64,000 nucleotides of DNA, taken from NCBI RefSeq assembly GCF_003946025.1, contig NZ_RHNR01000003.1, forward strand, positions 1 to 64,000. The letters run 5' to 3'. Of this stretch, positions 43,965 to 52,723 are shown one piece after another; the stretch's first letter is position 1, and every line of letters begins with the position of its first letter. The stretch comes from Lacticaseibacillus songhuajiangensis (lineage in GTDB: Bacteria; Bacillota; Bacilli; Lactobacillales; Lactobacillaceae). The position numbers and the translations under genes are program-made. The notes below the pieces were generated by a model. That model did no database searches. It had not been told where the DNA came from and saw only the letters and a program-made list of their open reading frames with translations.

Positions 43965-44012
43965 TTCACAATTCAAGAACATTCTGTATAATGAATAACA
44001 ATAGTTCTTGAA
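43965..44012 (+). promoter_or_regulatory. levR promoter within an inverted repeat
   Basis: TTCACA, 16 bp, TATAAT (43987-43992). TTCAAGAAC (43972-43980) and its exact complement GTTCTTGAA (44004-44012) embrace the -10 box and touch the ribosome site. It could act as an operator or fold the leader. The region 43747-43964 upstream is AT-rich without a gene. Confidence 0.6.
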
Positions 44013-44024
44013 AGGATGATCATT

Positions 44025-46592
44025 TTGCCCGACGCCCTGGAACATCTCTACCGCCACCTGCAGCAAAACAACCGCCCGGACGGCCTCACAACCAGCGCCA
44101 TTGCGAACGCCATGCACTTGTCGCGCTCCGTGGTCAGTCAGTATTTGAATAAGCTCGAAGCGCAGGGCCGGCTCGACCGCTTGCCGGGCCGCCCGGTGCG
44201 CTGGCTCATCAAGACAGCGCCGCGCAATACGCAGGCGCCTTTTGCCCACTTCATCGGCGGGCGCGGCAGCATGCGCGGGGCCATCGGCAAAGCGCAGGCT
44301 GCCATCGCCTACCCGCCCAATGGTCTGAACATTCTCATCACCGGCCACTCCGGCGTCGGCAAAAGTTACCTGGCGAGCGCCATTGCCAAGCAGGCTCGCT
44401 TTGGTGGCACCATCCCCGCAGACGCGCCCTACGTGGTTCTGAACTGTGCCGATTATGCCAACAACCCCGAGCTGCTTTCCAGTCTGCTGTTCGGCTACGT
44501 GCGCGGCGCCTTCACCGGGGCCGACACCGACAAGACTGGTCTGCTTCAGCAGGCCGATGGCGGCTACCTGTTCCTCGATGAAGTGCACCGCTTGTCCAGC
44601 GAAAACCAGGAGAAACTCTTCTCCTTCATCGACAATGGCTACTACTACCGCATGGGCGACAACGCAACGCCCATGCGCGCGGCTGTCCGTCTGATTATGG
44701 CCACGACCGAAGCCCCCGAGCAGGTGCTCCTCGCCACATTCCGGCGCCGCATCCCCGTCGTCTTGCCATTGCCAGACTATGCCGCGCGCCCGCTGGACGA
44801 ACGCCTCGCCCTGCTGCGTGCACTGTTCACCGCCGAAGCCAAGCAGATGGGTAAACCGCTGGTCGTCGATGACCAGGTTGTCTCCGCGCTCACCCAAATT
44901 GATCACCCTGGGAACATCGGTTACCTCAAAAACGTCGTCCAAGTGGCCTGTGCCACCGCCTATGAGGCCGAGCAAAATGCTCCGAGTATCGCCTTAACGC
45001 TCGATCATTGCCATTTTGACCACTTGCCCGCTTTCAAGGCATATGGCAGTTTGACCATCGACCCGCAGCAAGACACAACGCCGCTACCTGATAATGGCCT
45101 GGAGAACGCGCTGGCCGCCATCCGCACGCAGCTCACCGCGGTTGCGGATGCCCCCAAACGTGACGCCTTGTGCGCCATCGCCAACCAGTTTCAGACACTA
45201 CTCGGGCAGCTCAGTGACGCTGACACTGGCCGCGCCCTGCATTTGCAGCACGAGTTGCACTTCCAAACCATGATTGAACAGCGCTTCGGCCTCGCAAAAA
45301 CCAGCTACCTCGAGCCCCTCCTCTTCGTGCTTTACCAGCAGCACTTCCAGCTGGAAGCAAAAGCTGCCCGCCACCTCGTGCGGCACCTGCACCTCAAAAT
45401 TCCCCGGGCGCTGCACGTGGCGCGTGAATTCTACCGCACGCTCCCAGTTCTCGACCCGCTTAGTCAGCAGACCCTCACCGTAGTGCTGGCGCTCTTGCTC
45501 CATGACCACATTGACGAAAATATTCAGTTGCGCGGCCTACTCACGGCGCACGGCGAAAGTACCGCCACCAGCATTCAGGCAGTGGTCAACTCCCTGTGCG
45601 GCACCTACGTGTTCGACGCCATCGACATGCCCATTGCCACCGGCGTGGATTCCATCATCGCTGAGGCTAACCGCTTGATTGACCGCTCCGACACGACGAA
45701 CGGCTTCATCTTGATGGTCGACATGGGCTCGCTTAGCCAGCTCTACTCGGCGATCAAGCCGCACCTGGACGGCGACCTGCTTGTGGTCAACAACCTCACC
45801 ACCGTCACCGCCCTGGACCTGGGCCTCATGATGCAGCAACAACTCCCCTTCAAGGCTATCGCCGAAAAAGCCGAGCATAGTTACGACATCAAGGTGCAGT
45901 ACTACGAAGGCTTCGCGTCCACAACCAACATTCTGGTGTCCTGCATTTCCGGTCTCGGAATTGCCGAGAAGATCCGCGAATTGATGCAACCGCTGATGCC
46001 CAGCGACATCAAGGTGATTCCGGTGGACTACAACACGCTGAAGGAGAAAATCGTTGCCCAGGAGTGGCCGTATTTTGACGCGACCCTGTTCGTGCTGACC
46101 ACACTCGACCTCACGCATGACGTGCCGTTTGCCCACCTCAACATCTACGACCTGCTCGACGCTACTGGGGCAACGCAGCTGTCGGAATGGCTCAGTCCCT
46201 ACCTCGATGCGGCGCAGCTCAAACATCTCAACACCGAACTACTGCGTTTCTTCTCCATCGAAGGCATTTCGGAGCGCCTCAGCTTCCTTAATCCCGATAT
46301 CGTCATTAACGAAGTCGAGACTGTCATCACCAAGTACGAAAACTACTACCACCTCGAGCTGGACGGCAAAATTAAGCTCAACCTCTACATGCACATCGCC
46401 CTGATGATTGAGCGCCTGATAGTACGCAAGACAAGCACCCCGCCACTGACCCCGACCACTGCCGCCGAGGCCGAATTCATGCAGGTGTCGCACAGCATTT
46501 TCTCGCCCATCGAGCTCAAGTACAACATTCAACTGTCCGATTACGAGCTGTCCCTGATGTACGAATTGTTCAAACAGTTTAACGCCGATTAA
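44025..46592 (+). CDS. levR: LevR-type sigma-54 activator with PRD domains
   Basis: 855-residue transcription activator. N-terminal HTH (about 20-55), then AAA+ domain with Walker A GHSGVGKS (about 107-114), the sigma-54 contact loop GAFTGA (about 161-166), and Walker B GGYLFLDEVHRL. First PRD in the 430-540 region, EIIA-man-like domain (from NGFILMVDMGSLSQLY), EIIB-gat-like domain, and a final PRD. PTS phosphorylation of these domains adjusts activity. I take the TTG at 44025, 8 bases after AAAGGA; the ATG at 44016 is inside the ribosome site. It activates the -24/-12 promoter 80 bases downstream. Confidence 0.95.
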   Translation: MPDALEHLYRHLQQNNRPDGLTTSAIANAMHLSRSVVSQYLNKLEAQGRLDRLPGRPVRWLIKTAPRNTQAPFAHFIGGRGSMRGAIGKAQAAIAYPPNGLNILITGHSGVGKSYLASAIAKQARFGGTIPADAPYVVLNCADYANNPELLSSLLFGYVRGAFTGADTDKTGLLQQADGGYLFLDEVHRLSSENQEKLFSFIDNGYYYRMGDNATPMRAAVRLIMATTEAPEQVLLATFRRRIPVVLPLPDYAARPLDERLALLRALFTAEAKQMGKPLVVDDQVVSALTQIDHPGNIGYLKNVVQVACATAYEAEQNAPSIALTLDHCHFDHLPAFKAYGSLTIDPQQDTTPLPDNGLENALAAIRTQLTAVADAPKRDALCAIANQFQTLLGQLSDADTGRALHLQHELHFQTMIEQRFGLAKTSYLEPLLFVLYQQHFQLEAKAARHLVRHLHLKIPRALHVAREFYRTLPVLDPLSQQTLTVVLALLLHDHIDENIQLRGLLTAHGESTATSIQAVVNSLCGTYVFDAIDMPIATGVDSIIAEANRLIDRSDTTNGFILMVDMGSLSQLYSAIKPHLDGDLLVVNNLTTVTALDLGLMMQQQLPFKAIAEKAEHSYDIKVQYYEGFASTTNILVSCISGLGIAEKIRELMQPLMPSDIKVIPVDYNTLKEKIVAQEWPYFDATLFVLTTLDLTHDVPFAHLNIYDLLDATGATQLSEWLSPYLDAAQLKHLNTELLRFFSIEGISERLSFLNPDIVINEVETVITKYENYYHLELDGKIKLNLYMHIALMIERLIVRKTSTPPLTPTTAAEAEFMQVSHSIFSPIELKYNIQLSDYELSLMYELFKQFNAD

Positions 46593-46595
46593 TTC

Positions 46596-46638
46596 TTAGT
46601 GTTCAACCATAGTGTTCAATGGTTGAACACTAATTTTT
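46596..46638 (+). terminator. Terminator after levR
   Basis: TTAGTGTTCAACCA/TGGTTGAACACTAA perfect stem followed by TTTTTG. Confidence 0.9.
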
Positions 46639-46667
46639 GTGGCTTGCTAGTAAAGCGTTTCCAGCAC

Positions 46668-46685
46668 TTGGCACGGTTTTTGCTA
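46668..46685 (+). promoter_or_regulatory. Sigma-54 (-24/-12) promoter
   Basis: TTGGCACGGTTTTTGCTA has GG and GC 10 bases apart and agrees with the sigma-54 consensus at essentially every position. It lies 32 bases before the first PTS gene and directly downstream of levR. Confidence 0.92.
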
Positions 46686-46716
46686 GTAGTAAGTGAATAA
46701 GAAAGGAGGCAATTCC

Positions 46717-47124
46717 ATGCAACGCATCTTGATCGCCAGTCACGGCCATTTTGCTAGCGGCCTGAAGAGCTCAATTGAGATTCTGACGGGCATGGGTGAG
46801 CAAATCAGCACCATCGACGCTTACGTCGACGATAGCGACTACACCACCCAGATTACGGCGTTCATTGCGCAGGCAGAGACCCCCGCCGTCATTTTCACGG
46901 ACCTAAAGGGGGGCAGCGTTAACCAAAAGGTCATGCTGGCCGCAGCCGGTAAAACGGACCTTTACATCATTTCGCAAATAAATCTCGCCATTATTCTGGC
47001 CGTTTTACTGGATCCCGCGCCACTGTCCGCCGCGCATTTGGACGAATTGATTGCCCAGAGCCAAGTGGAACGCATTGAACTCACCGCCAGCGCCGATGAA
47101 TCGGACGCAGATTTTCTCAGTTAA
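46717..47124 (+). CDS. PTS mannose-class IIA
   Basis: 135-residue IIA with active His9 in ILIASHGHF. Separate IIA and IIB genes, in contrast to the fused IIAB at 10 kb. AAAGGAGG before ATG 46717. First gene of the LevR-controlled operon IIA-IIB-IIC-IID. The phosphate goes to the next gene's IIB. Confidence 0.93.
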   Translation: MQRILIASHGHFASGLKSSIEILTGMGEQISTIDAYVDDSDYTTQITAFIAQAETPAVIFTDLKGGSVNQKVMLAAAGKTDLYIISQINLAIILAVLLDPAPLSAAHLDELIAQSQVERIELTASADESDADFLS

Positions 47125-47140
47125 CTAAGGAGGTTCCATT

Positions 47141-47635
47141 ATGATTGCACAATTACGCGTAGACGACCGTCTCATTCACGGTCAGGTCGCCCTGGTTTGG
47201 ACCAAAGAACTCGACACCCCCGGCATTATCGTGGCCAACGACAACGCCGCCGCCAATGACATGGTCCAGATGACCCTCAAAATGGCGACGCCAACCGGCA
47301 AGAAGCTGCTCATTCGCTCCGTCCAGGACGCCATCACCGTCTTCAACAACCCGAAGGCTAGCGGGATGCGTATTTTCGCCCTGACCAACAGCGTCCAAGA
47401 CGCCCTGGCCATCGCCAAGGCTGTTCCTGACATCGGCGGCATCAATGTTGCGAACGTTGGCCGCTTCGCTGAAAACGCCAAGGAAGCCACCCAGTTGTCG
47501 CCAACGCTCATGCTGACGGATAGCGAACTGGCCGCCCTGAAGGAACTGGCCACACTCGATGTGCCCGTCTTCAGCCAGGTGGTGCCAAGCAACGCCAAAA
47601 CGGCCATCAGTTCACTGCTGAAAAATCACGATTAG
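47141..47635 (+). CDS. PTS mannose-class IIB
   Basis: 164-residue IIB; the active His13 stands in RVDDRLIHGQVALVW. AGGAGG before the start; 16 bases after the IIA gene. Such LevR-linked systems usually carry fructose, mannose, sorbose or amino sugars; which of them is not clear. Confidence 0.94.
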   Translation: MIAQLRVDDRLIHGQVALVWTKELDTPGIIVANDNAAANDMVQMTLKMATPTGKKLLIRSVQDAITVFNNPKASGMRIFALTNSVQDALAIAKAVPDIGGINVANVGRFAENAKEATQLSPTLMLTDSELAALKELATLDVPVFSQVVPSNAKTAISSLLKNHD

Positions 47636-47650
47636 CAAAGGAGGAGCATT

Positions 47651-48481
47651 ATGTTACACACTGCAAGCTTAGCCGCATTATGCGTGTTTGTCTGTTTCGG
47701 TGGCAACTGGCTGTGGGGTCAGACCATGATCGAACGACCACTCATTGTGGGGATGGTTGCCGGCATCATCTTTGGTGACATCCGCACCGGAATCATGATG
47801 GGCGCCAGTCTGGAAGCCATCTTCATGGGCGCCGTTGATATCGGGGGCGCGCTGTCCGCCGAACCCGTGACTGCTACCGTCCTCGCCGTGACTTTTGCCA
47901 CCACGCTGGATGTGAATCTGAAGGCCGCCCTCGCTTTGGCCGTGCCAATTGGCGTGTTCGCCGCCTTCATCTCCATGTTCATGAAGAACGTGGTCATGAA
48001 CATCTTCGCCCCAGCCGTTGACCGCCTCGCCGCTGCCGATAACGCCAAGGGCCTCACCCGCCTGCACTTTGGCATGTGGTTCCTGAACTACTTCCTGTTC
48101 TCACTGGTCACCTTCTTCTCCGTGCTCGCCGGCGCCAAGCCCGTGCAGCACCTGGTGAGCCAGATTCCCGCCAACCTCATGGCCGGTCTCGCCGCAACTG
48201 GTGGCCTGCTGCCCGCTGTTGGTTTTGCCATCCTGATGCGGATGCTCTGGAGCAAGCAACTGTCCCCTTACTACTTCCTCGGCTTCATCCTGGCGGCCTA
48301 CATGAAGTTGCCATCCGTTGCCGTGGCTGCCATCGGGATTATTATCGTGCTGATTCAGTGGATGCGCGATAAGCAGCTCATGGACATCGAAAACCGCCAG
48401 AAGGAACTTGCCGCAGGTGGCGTGCAGCAAACTAACGCCGCAAGCACCGAAGATCAAGAAGAGGAGGACTTTTTCGCATGA
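47651..48481 (+). CDS. PTS mannose-class IIC
   Basis: 276-residue IIC membrane subunit with family segments such as ERPLIVGMVAGIIFGDIRTG and IFMGAVDIGGA. GGAGG before the ATG, and the stop overlaps the IID start by 4 bases (ATGA). It forms the transmembrane complex with IID. The acidic tail DQEEEDFFA is unusual but short. Confidence 0.94.
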   Translation: MLHTASLAALCVFVCFGGNWLWGQTMIERPLIVGMVAGIIFGDIRTGIMMGASLEAIFMGAVDIGGALSAEPVTATVLAVTFATTLDVNLKAALALAVPIGVFAAFISMFMKNVVMNIFAPAVDRLAAADNAKGLTRLHFGMWFLNYFLFSLVTFFSVLAGAKPVQHLVSQIPANLMAGLAATGGLLPAVGFAILMRMLWSKQLSPYYFLGFILAAYMKLPSVAVAAIGIIIVLIQWMRDKQLMDIENRQKELAAGGVQQTNAASTEDQEEEDFFA

Positions 48482-49305
48482 AAATCACGCAGAACGTATC
48501 ACCCGAAGACAAGAAAATGCTCAACCGCATTTTCCTGCGCTCGTTCACTGTATTCGCCAGTCGCGCCGGAGCCACTAAGACGCACGCTCCTGGTTTCATG
48601 TACTCGGTAATGCCCGCCCTCGACCGGTACTACAAGGGCGACAAGGCTGGCCACACCGCCGCCATGCAGCGCCACACAACCTGGTACAACATCACGCAAA
48701 ATGTCGGCACCTTCGTCATGGGGCTCGTCGCTTCCATGGAAAAGAAGAACGCCGAAGACCCGAATTTTGACGCCGACTCCATCGTCGCGCTGAAGACCTC
48801 CCTGATGGGGCCACTGTCCGGGATTGGTGACTCCATCTTCTGGGGCGTGCTCCGTGTCATCGCCGCTGGGATTGGGATTAGCCTCGCCAGCCAGGGCTCC
48901 ATCTTTGGCCCACTACTGTTCCTGCTGATTTACAACATTCCCGCTATTATCACCCGTTACTACCTCACTTACATGGGCTTCACGCTCGGTGACACTTTCA
49001 TTCAGGACATGTACAAGTCCGGCAGCATGCAGCTGCTCAACAAGGCTGCGTCCACGCTCGGGCTGATGATGATTGGCTGCATGACCGCCACCATGGTCGC
49101 CTTCAAGTCCAAGCTCGCCATCCCGATTGAAGGTGGCAAGCCGATTGAAATCCAGACTTACCTTGACCAACTCTGGCAGGGCCTTGTGCCGCTGGCCGTT
49201 ACGCTCGGTTGCTACTGGCTGCTGTCCAAAAAGGTCAACGTTAACTGGATTCTGCTCGGCGTGCTGGTCTTGGCGATTGTCCTTGGTCTGCTGGGAGTCG
49301 TTTAA
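48478..49305 (+). CDS. PTS mannose-class IID
   Basis: 275-residue IID with the typical MGPLSGIGDSIFWG and a helical N terminus (RIFLRSFTVFASRAGATKTH). Overlaps IIC by 4 bases. GAGGAGG lies before the start. The mgtC-like gene follows its stop immediately, so transcription continues. Confidence 0.94.
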   Translation: MKITQNVSPEDKKMLNRIFLRSFTVFASRAGATKTHAPGFMYSVMPALDRYYKGDKAGHTAAMQRHTTWYNITQNVGTFVMGLVASMEKKNAEDPNFDADSIVALKTSLMGPLSGIGDSIFWGVLRVIAAGIGISLASQGSIFGPLLFLLIYNIPAIITRYYLTYMGFTLGDTFIQDMYKSGSMQLLNKAASTLGLMMIGCMTATMVAFKSKLAIPIEGGKPIEIQTYLDQLWQGLVPLAVTLGCYWLLSKKVNVNWILLGVLVLAIVLGLLGVV

Positions 49306-50007
49306 TTGTTCGCCCTGAGTTTGGGTGAAATCTGTCTGCGCTTGGGCTTGTCAATTCTCATCGCGGGGGTTATCGGCTACGACCGCGAGCACAAAAACCG
49401 GCCGGCCGGCATCAAGACGCACATGCTCGTGTGCGTCGGTGCCTGCGTCATCGCCCTGATCCAAAAGGAAATCGGCTTTGACGCGCTGAACATCGCCACT
49501 GCCAACCCGAAACTGGCCGGCGTTGTGCGCGCCGACGATGCGCGGCTCATCGCCCAGGTAGTCTCCGGAATTGGTTTCCTCGGCGCCGGCACGATTATCG
49601 TGCAGCACCGCGCCATCCGCGGGCTCACAACGGCGGCGAGCCTCTGGACGGTGGCTGGCATTGGCCTAGCCGTCGGGATGGGGAACTACCAAATTGCCAT
49701 CACAAGCGCGATTGCGGTGATGCTCGTGTTAGTCTTTTTGCACAAAGTGATTCATGCCAACCCGATGAAGAAGCTCGAAATCCAGTACCGGCATAAACTC
49801 GAAACCAAAGAGTTCATTCAGGCGTATTTTGAGCGTCAAGGCATCAAGGTGGCCGACGTCAACTTCCGGGTCACCCAGACGGAAACGGCGCAGCTCTACG
49901 TCAATATTTATGAAATCGAGATTCCGCGCACGCTGAGTTACGCCGACGTGATTGAAGACATCTCGCTGAACAAAAACATTATGCAGATTCAAACCATCAG
50001 TCTCTAA
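49306..50007 (+). CDS. MgtC/SapB family membrane protein
   Basis: 233 residues. Membrane helices in the first 150 residues include the family GYDREHKNRPAGIKTHMLV and GFLGAGTIIV; a C-terminal ACT-like domain follows. MgtC proteins modulate ATP synthase or Mg homeostasis in other bacteria; the role here is unknown. The TTG start follows the IID stop directly, with GGGAG 8 bases upstream. Its presence inside a sigma-54 PTS operon, just before rpoN, is uncommon. Confidence 0.9.
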   Translation: MFALSLGEICLRLGLSILIAGVIGYDREHKNRPAGIKTHMLVCVGACVIALIQKEIGFDALNIATANPKLAGVVRADDARLIAQVVSGIGFLGAGTIIVQHRAIRGLTTAASLWTVAGIGLAVGMGNYQIAITSAIAVMLVLVFLHKVIHANPMKKLEIQYRHKLETKEFIQAYFERQGIKVADVNFRVTQTETAQLYVNIYEIEIPRTLSYADVIEDISLNKNIMQIQTISL

Positions 50008-50023
50008 GAAAGGAGGTCACCCC

Positions 50024-51277
50024 ATGGCCCCGAGCCTCAGCCAAGGCCCTCAGCAAAATTTGACCACGCGCCAGTACCTGACACCGCTCATGCACCAGAG
50101 CTTGACCGTGCTGACACTGTCAGCTGCTGCCCTCAGCCAGCACCTCAAGGACGTGGTCTGTGCAAATCCCCTGCTCAGTTACCACGAAGGGCGTTTACCA
50201 CTAACTAGCAACGCCGACTTGAACTGGATCCCAGCTAACGACGGTCAGACGCTGGCCGACAAACTGCTCGAGCAAGCGCGCCTGACGTCGCTAGACGCGC
50301 GCACACGCAGCGGCCTGCTGACGCTGGTTACAGCGCTGGACGATGCGGGTTACCTCCGGCAGCCGTTGGCGGAATTGCAGGCAGAATGTGGCGTTCCTGC
50401 AACATGCCTGGATGCCGCGCTGGATCAGCTGCAGCAGTTCGACCCGGCCGGCGTTGGTGCCCGCGACCTCTGTGAGTGTTTGTGGCTGCAAGCCGTGCGC
50501 TGGAATGACTTTGACGCTGTCGCCACCGCCATTCTCGCGGAAGGTCAGCTAGGGATTCTGGCCACACCAGAGCAATGGGGGCAGCTGTCCTACACCAAAG
50601 CCGAACTGGAAAGGGCACTCACGGCCATTCGCCGGCTGGATCCAGCCCCCGGTCACCAGTTTGCTGGCAATGCGGGCACGCTCTACGTGACGCCGGACTT
50701 GCTGTGGACTGACGATGAGCAGCTCGTCGTGGCGACGGAACAATTGCCGCAACTGACTTTTGACCAGGCCTACTACGACTCACTACTGGCCGCCGCCGAC
50801 CAAGCGACCAAGCGGTATTTACGGCAGCAGCGCGAGCAATACCGTCAGCTCGATAACAGCCTGCAGCAGCGGCAAGAAACGCTCAGCCTGATTGGTAGTT
50901 TCCTAGCTAATCACCAACGGGAATATCTGCAAACACTAGATGCTGCGCACTTGCGACCACTATGCATGCAAAGCTGTGCGGCCGCACTCGGGCTGGCAGT
51001 TAGCACCGTTAGTCGGGCCGTCGCCAGCAAAACGCTCCTAGTGCGCGGTCACTACATCTTACTGCGCACCCTGTTCGCTCGGCCGGTCACGGCGGAGATC
51101 AGTGCCACCACCATTCAAAGCAAAATTGCAGCGCTGATTGCCGACGAAGATCCGGCTGAGCGGCTGAGCGACGCCGCCATCTGCGTTCGGCTGGGCGCGG
51201 ATGGTGTGCAAATCTCGCGGCGCACGGTGATGAAGTACCGCCGCGCGGCGGGGTTCGGGAACGCGTACCAACGGTAA
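50024..51277 (+). CDS. rpoN: RNA polymerase sigma-54 factor
   Basis: 417-residue RpoN. Glutamine-rich region I (about 1-50, MHQSLTVLTLSAAALSQHL), core-binding region with FDPAGVGARDL, HTH region around VSTVSRAVASKT, and the RpoN box SRRTVMKYR at the end. It recognises -24/-12 promoters and needs activators such as LevR. GGAGG before ATG; it lies 16 bases after mgtC and has a terminator after it. It is therefore probably transcribed, at least in part, from the sigma-54 promoter of the PTS operon. Confidence 0.95.
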   Translation: MAPSLSQGPQQNLTTRQYLTPLMHQSLTVLTLSAAALSQHLKDVVCANPLLSYHEGRLPLTSNADLNWIPANDGQTLADKLLEQARLTSLDARTRSGLLTLVTALDDAGYLRQPLAELQAECGVPATCLDAALDQLQQFDPAGVGARDLCECLWLQAVRWNDFDAVATAILAEGQLGILATPEQWGQLSYTKAELERALTAIRRLDPAPGHQFAGNAGTLYVTPDLLWTDDEQLVVATEQLPQLTFDQAYYDSLLAAADQATKRYLRQQREQYRQLDNSLQQRQETLSLIGSFLANHQREYLQTLDAAHLRPLCMQSCAAALGLAVSTVSRAVASKTLLVRGHYILLRTLFARPVTAEISATTIQSKIAALIADEDPAERLSDAAICVRLGADGVQISRRTVMKYRRAAGFGNAYQR

Positions 51278-51281
51278 AACG

Positions 51282-51324
51282 CAAAGTGGCTCGTCATTCT
51301 GTTAAGGGATGACGAGCCACTTTG
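51282..51324 (+). terminator. Terminator after rpoN
   Basis: CAAAGTGGCTCGTCAT/GATGACGAGCCACTTTG long stem, with TATTTG after it. Confidence 0.85.
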
Positions 51325-51399
51325 TATTTGAAAGCCTTTTCACCCTTGTGCTACAGTGGTGCTAGTTCTTTCAATAAATAGCAGAAATGGCGCACAACT

Positions 51400-51783
51400 A
51401 TGCATATTGAACACGTCGGCCTTTTCGTGAAGGATCTCGACCAAACCGTCGCTTTTTACCAGCGTTTCTTTGACGCCAGCGCCTCGGCGTTGTACCACAA
51501 CCCCAAGACCACCTTCAGTTCCCGCTTCCTGACTTTTGCGTCCGGCGCGCGGCTGGAAGTCTGCACCCGCGAAGACCTCAACCTTAGCCAACTGGATGGC
51601 TACCCGCTCGGTTACATGCACCTAGCCGTTTCGCTGGGCTCTAAGGAACAGGTGGATGCGGTCTCCGCCGCAATCACCGCTGCCGGTTACGCGCACCTCA
51701 GCGGCCCGCGGACAACCGGCGACGGCTACTACGAGAGCGTCGTGTGCGATCCCGAGGGTAATCAGATTGAATTGACTGTATAG
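51400..51783 (+). CDS. VOC family (glyoxalase-like) protein
   Basis: 127 residues with the beta-alpha-beta-beta-beta pattern of vicinal oxygen chelate proteins. It has the metal ligands His4 (IEHVGLFV), His75 (MHLAVS) and Glu122 (NQIELTV) and an acidic YYESVVCDPEGNQIE segment near the end. This suits lactoylglutathione lyase-type or dioxygenase-type enzymes. The ribosome site is weak (AGAAATGG). Monocistronic, with a small hairpin terminator at 51787-51817. Confidence 0.88.
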   Translation: MHIEHVGLFVKDLDQTVAFYQRFFDASASALYHNPKTTFSSRFLTFASGARLEVCTREDLNLSQLDGYPLGYMHLAVSLGSKEQVDAVSAAITAAGYAHLSGPRTTGDGYYESVVCDPEGNQIELTV

Positions 51784-51862
51784 CACTAATAGCGGACGCG
51801 TGGCGGACGCTATTTTTGTGTTTGCAGTCGCGCGGCACCGAACTGATTTCTGTGCAACAAAA

Positions 51863-51888
51863 AAGCGAACCTCCTAAGAGATTCGCTT
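51863..51888 (-). terminator. Terminator of the first tRNA-Lys
   Basis: AAGCGAA/TTCGCTT stem followed by T residues on the minus strand. It is nearly identical to the one at 52467. Confidence 0.8.
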
Positions 51889-51895
51889 ACTGTGA

Positions 51896-51968
51896 TGGGT
51901 GGTCAGGGGATCGAACCCTGGACCCACGGATTAAGAGTCCGTTGCTCTGCCAGCTGAGCTAACCACCC
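51896..51968 (-). tRNA. tRNA-Lys (CTT)
   Basis: 73 bases, anticodon CTT in the loop CTCTTAA, acceptor stem GGGTGGT/ACCACCC, intact D and T arms (GGTTCGATCCC). CCA is not encoded. The identical gene is present 603 bases away. Confidence 0.96.
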
Positions 51969-52066
51969 ATTCAATTGTTTGTTGCCCTTCGACAACTTTT
52001 ATATAGTATCATGCAGGCAAAATTTTGGCAAGAATAAATTGCAACAAAATAGGACTGATTGTGCCA

Positions 52067-52369
52067 CTAGTGCACGTATACCGTCACGACGGTGGCGATG
52101 CCGAAGATAATACCTGGGAAGTTTGAAATGATAATCGGCCAGTCTTTATGCGGCGCTGTCCAGCCGTACATCACCCAGAGCACCGCGTCGAGGCCGGTAA
52201 CTAGCGGTTGCAGCGGCGATACCGGATTGCCCGTGAAGTTGGCGATGATTTGCGGAATGTAGGCAACATACATCGAGATACACATGACAGTTGCGATTTC
52301 GCTGATAACTTTGTGCTCCCGGAGTCGTCTGGGGGCGGTAGTGCTGCCTTCTGAATTGAGTGTTTCGAT
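52067..52369 (-). CDS. SemiSWEET-type sugar transporter, start unclear
   Basis: About 100 residues with three membrane helices and the PQ motif in YVAYIPQIIANFTG, then DAVLWVMYGW and a C-terminal NFPGIIFGIATVV. SemiSWEETs are sugar uniporters that work as dimers. No ATG, GTG or TTG follows the obvious ribosome site AAAGGAG (52381-52387) before the helix. The candidates are ATC at 52369 or ACG at 52375. The only ATG codons further upstream (52450, 52459) lack a ribosome site and lie at the terminator. Flanked on both sides by tRNA-Lys genes. Confidence 0.72.
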   Translation of the reverse strand: METLNSEGSTTAPRRLREHKVISEIATVMCISMYVAYIPQIIANFTGNPVSPLQPLVTGLDAVLWVMYGWTAPHKDWPIIISNFPGIIFGIATVVTVYVH

Positions 52370-52466
52370 ACGCGTTAGATCTCCTTTGTTAGTACCTATC
52401 GAGTGTAACGCGGGGATAGATGGGACGCAACTTGGGGCATTATGTCGCATTTTTGGCAAAACAAAA

Positions 52467-52491
52467 AGCGAACCTCCGAAGAGATTCGCTT
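52467..52491 (-). terminator. Terminator of the second tRNA-Lys
   Basis: AAGCGAA/TTCGCTT stem with T residues on the minus strand; it precedes the SemiSWEET gene. Confidence 0.8.
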
Positions 52492-52498
52492 ACTATTC

Positions 52499-52571
52499 TG
52501 GGTGGTCAGGGGATCGAACCCTGGACCCACGGATTAAGAGTCCGTTGCTCTGCCAGCTGAGCTAACCACCC
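52499..52571 (-). tRNA. tRNA-Lys (CTT), second copy
   Basis: The 73 bases are identical to the copy at 51896, with anticodon CTT and no encoded CCA. The preceding terminator sequence is also duplicated. Confidence 0.96.
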
Positions 52572-52723
52572 ATGCCTTAACGACTTAACTATAATACCGG
52601 GAATCACCCCACTTTGCAAGCCGTTGGCGGAACTTTTTTCACAAAAATTTTGGCTTAGGGGTTTACTTACTAAAAGTTAGTGTTAGGATAGACACATCAA
52701 GCAATCATATGGAGGTAATTATC

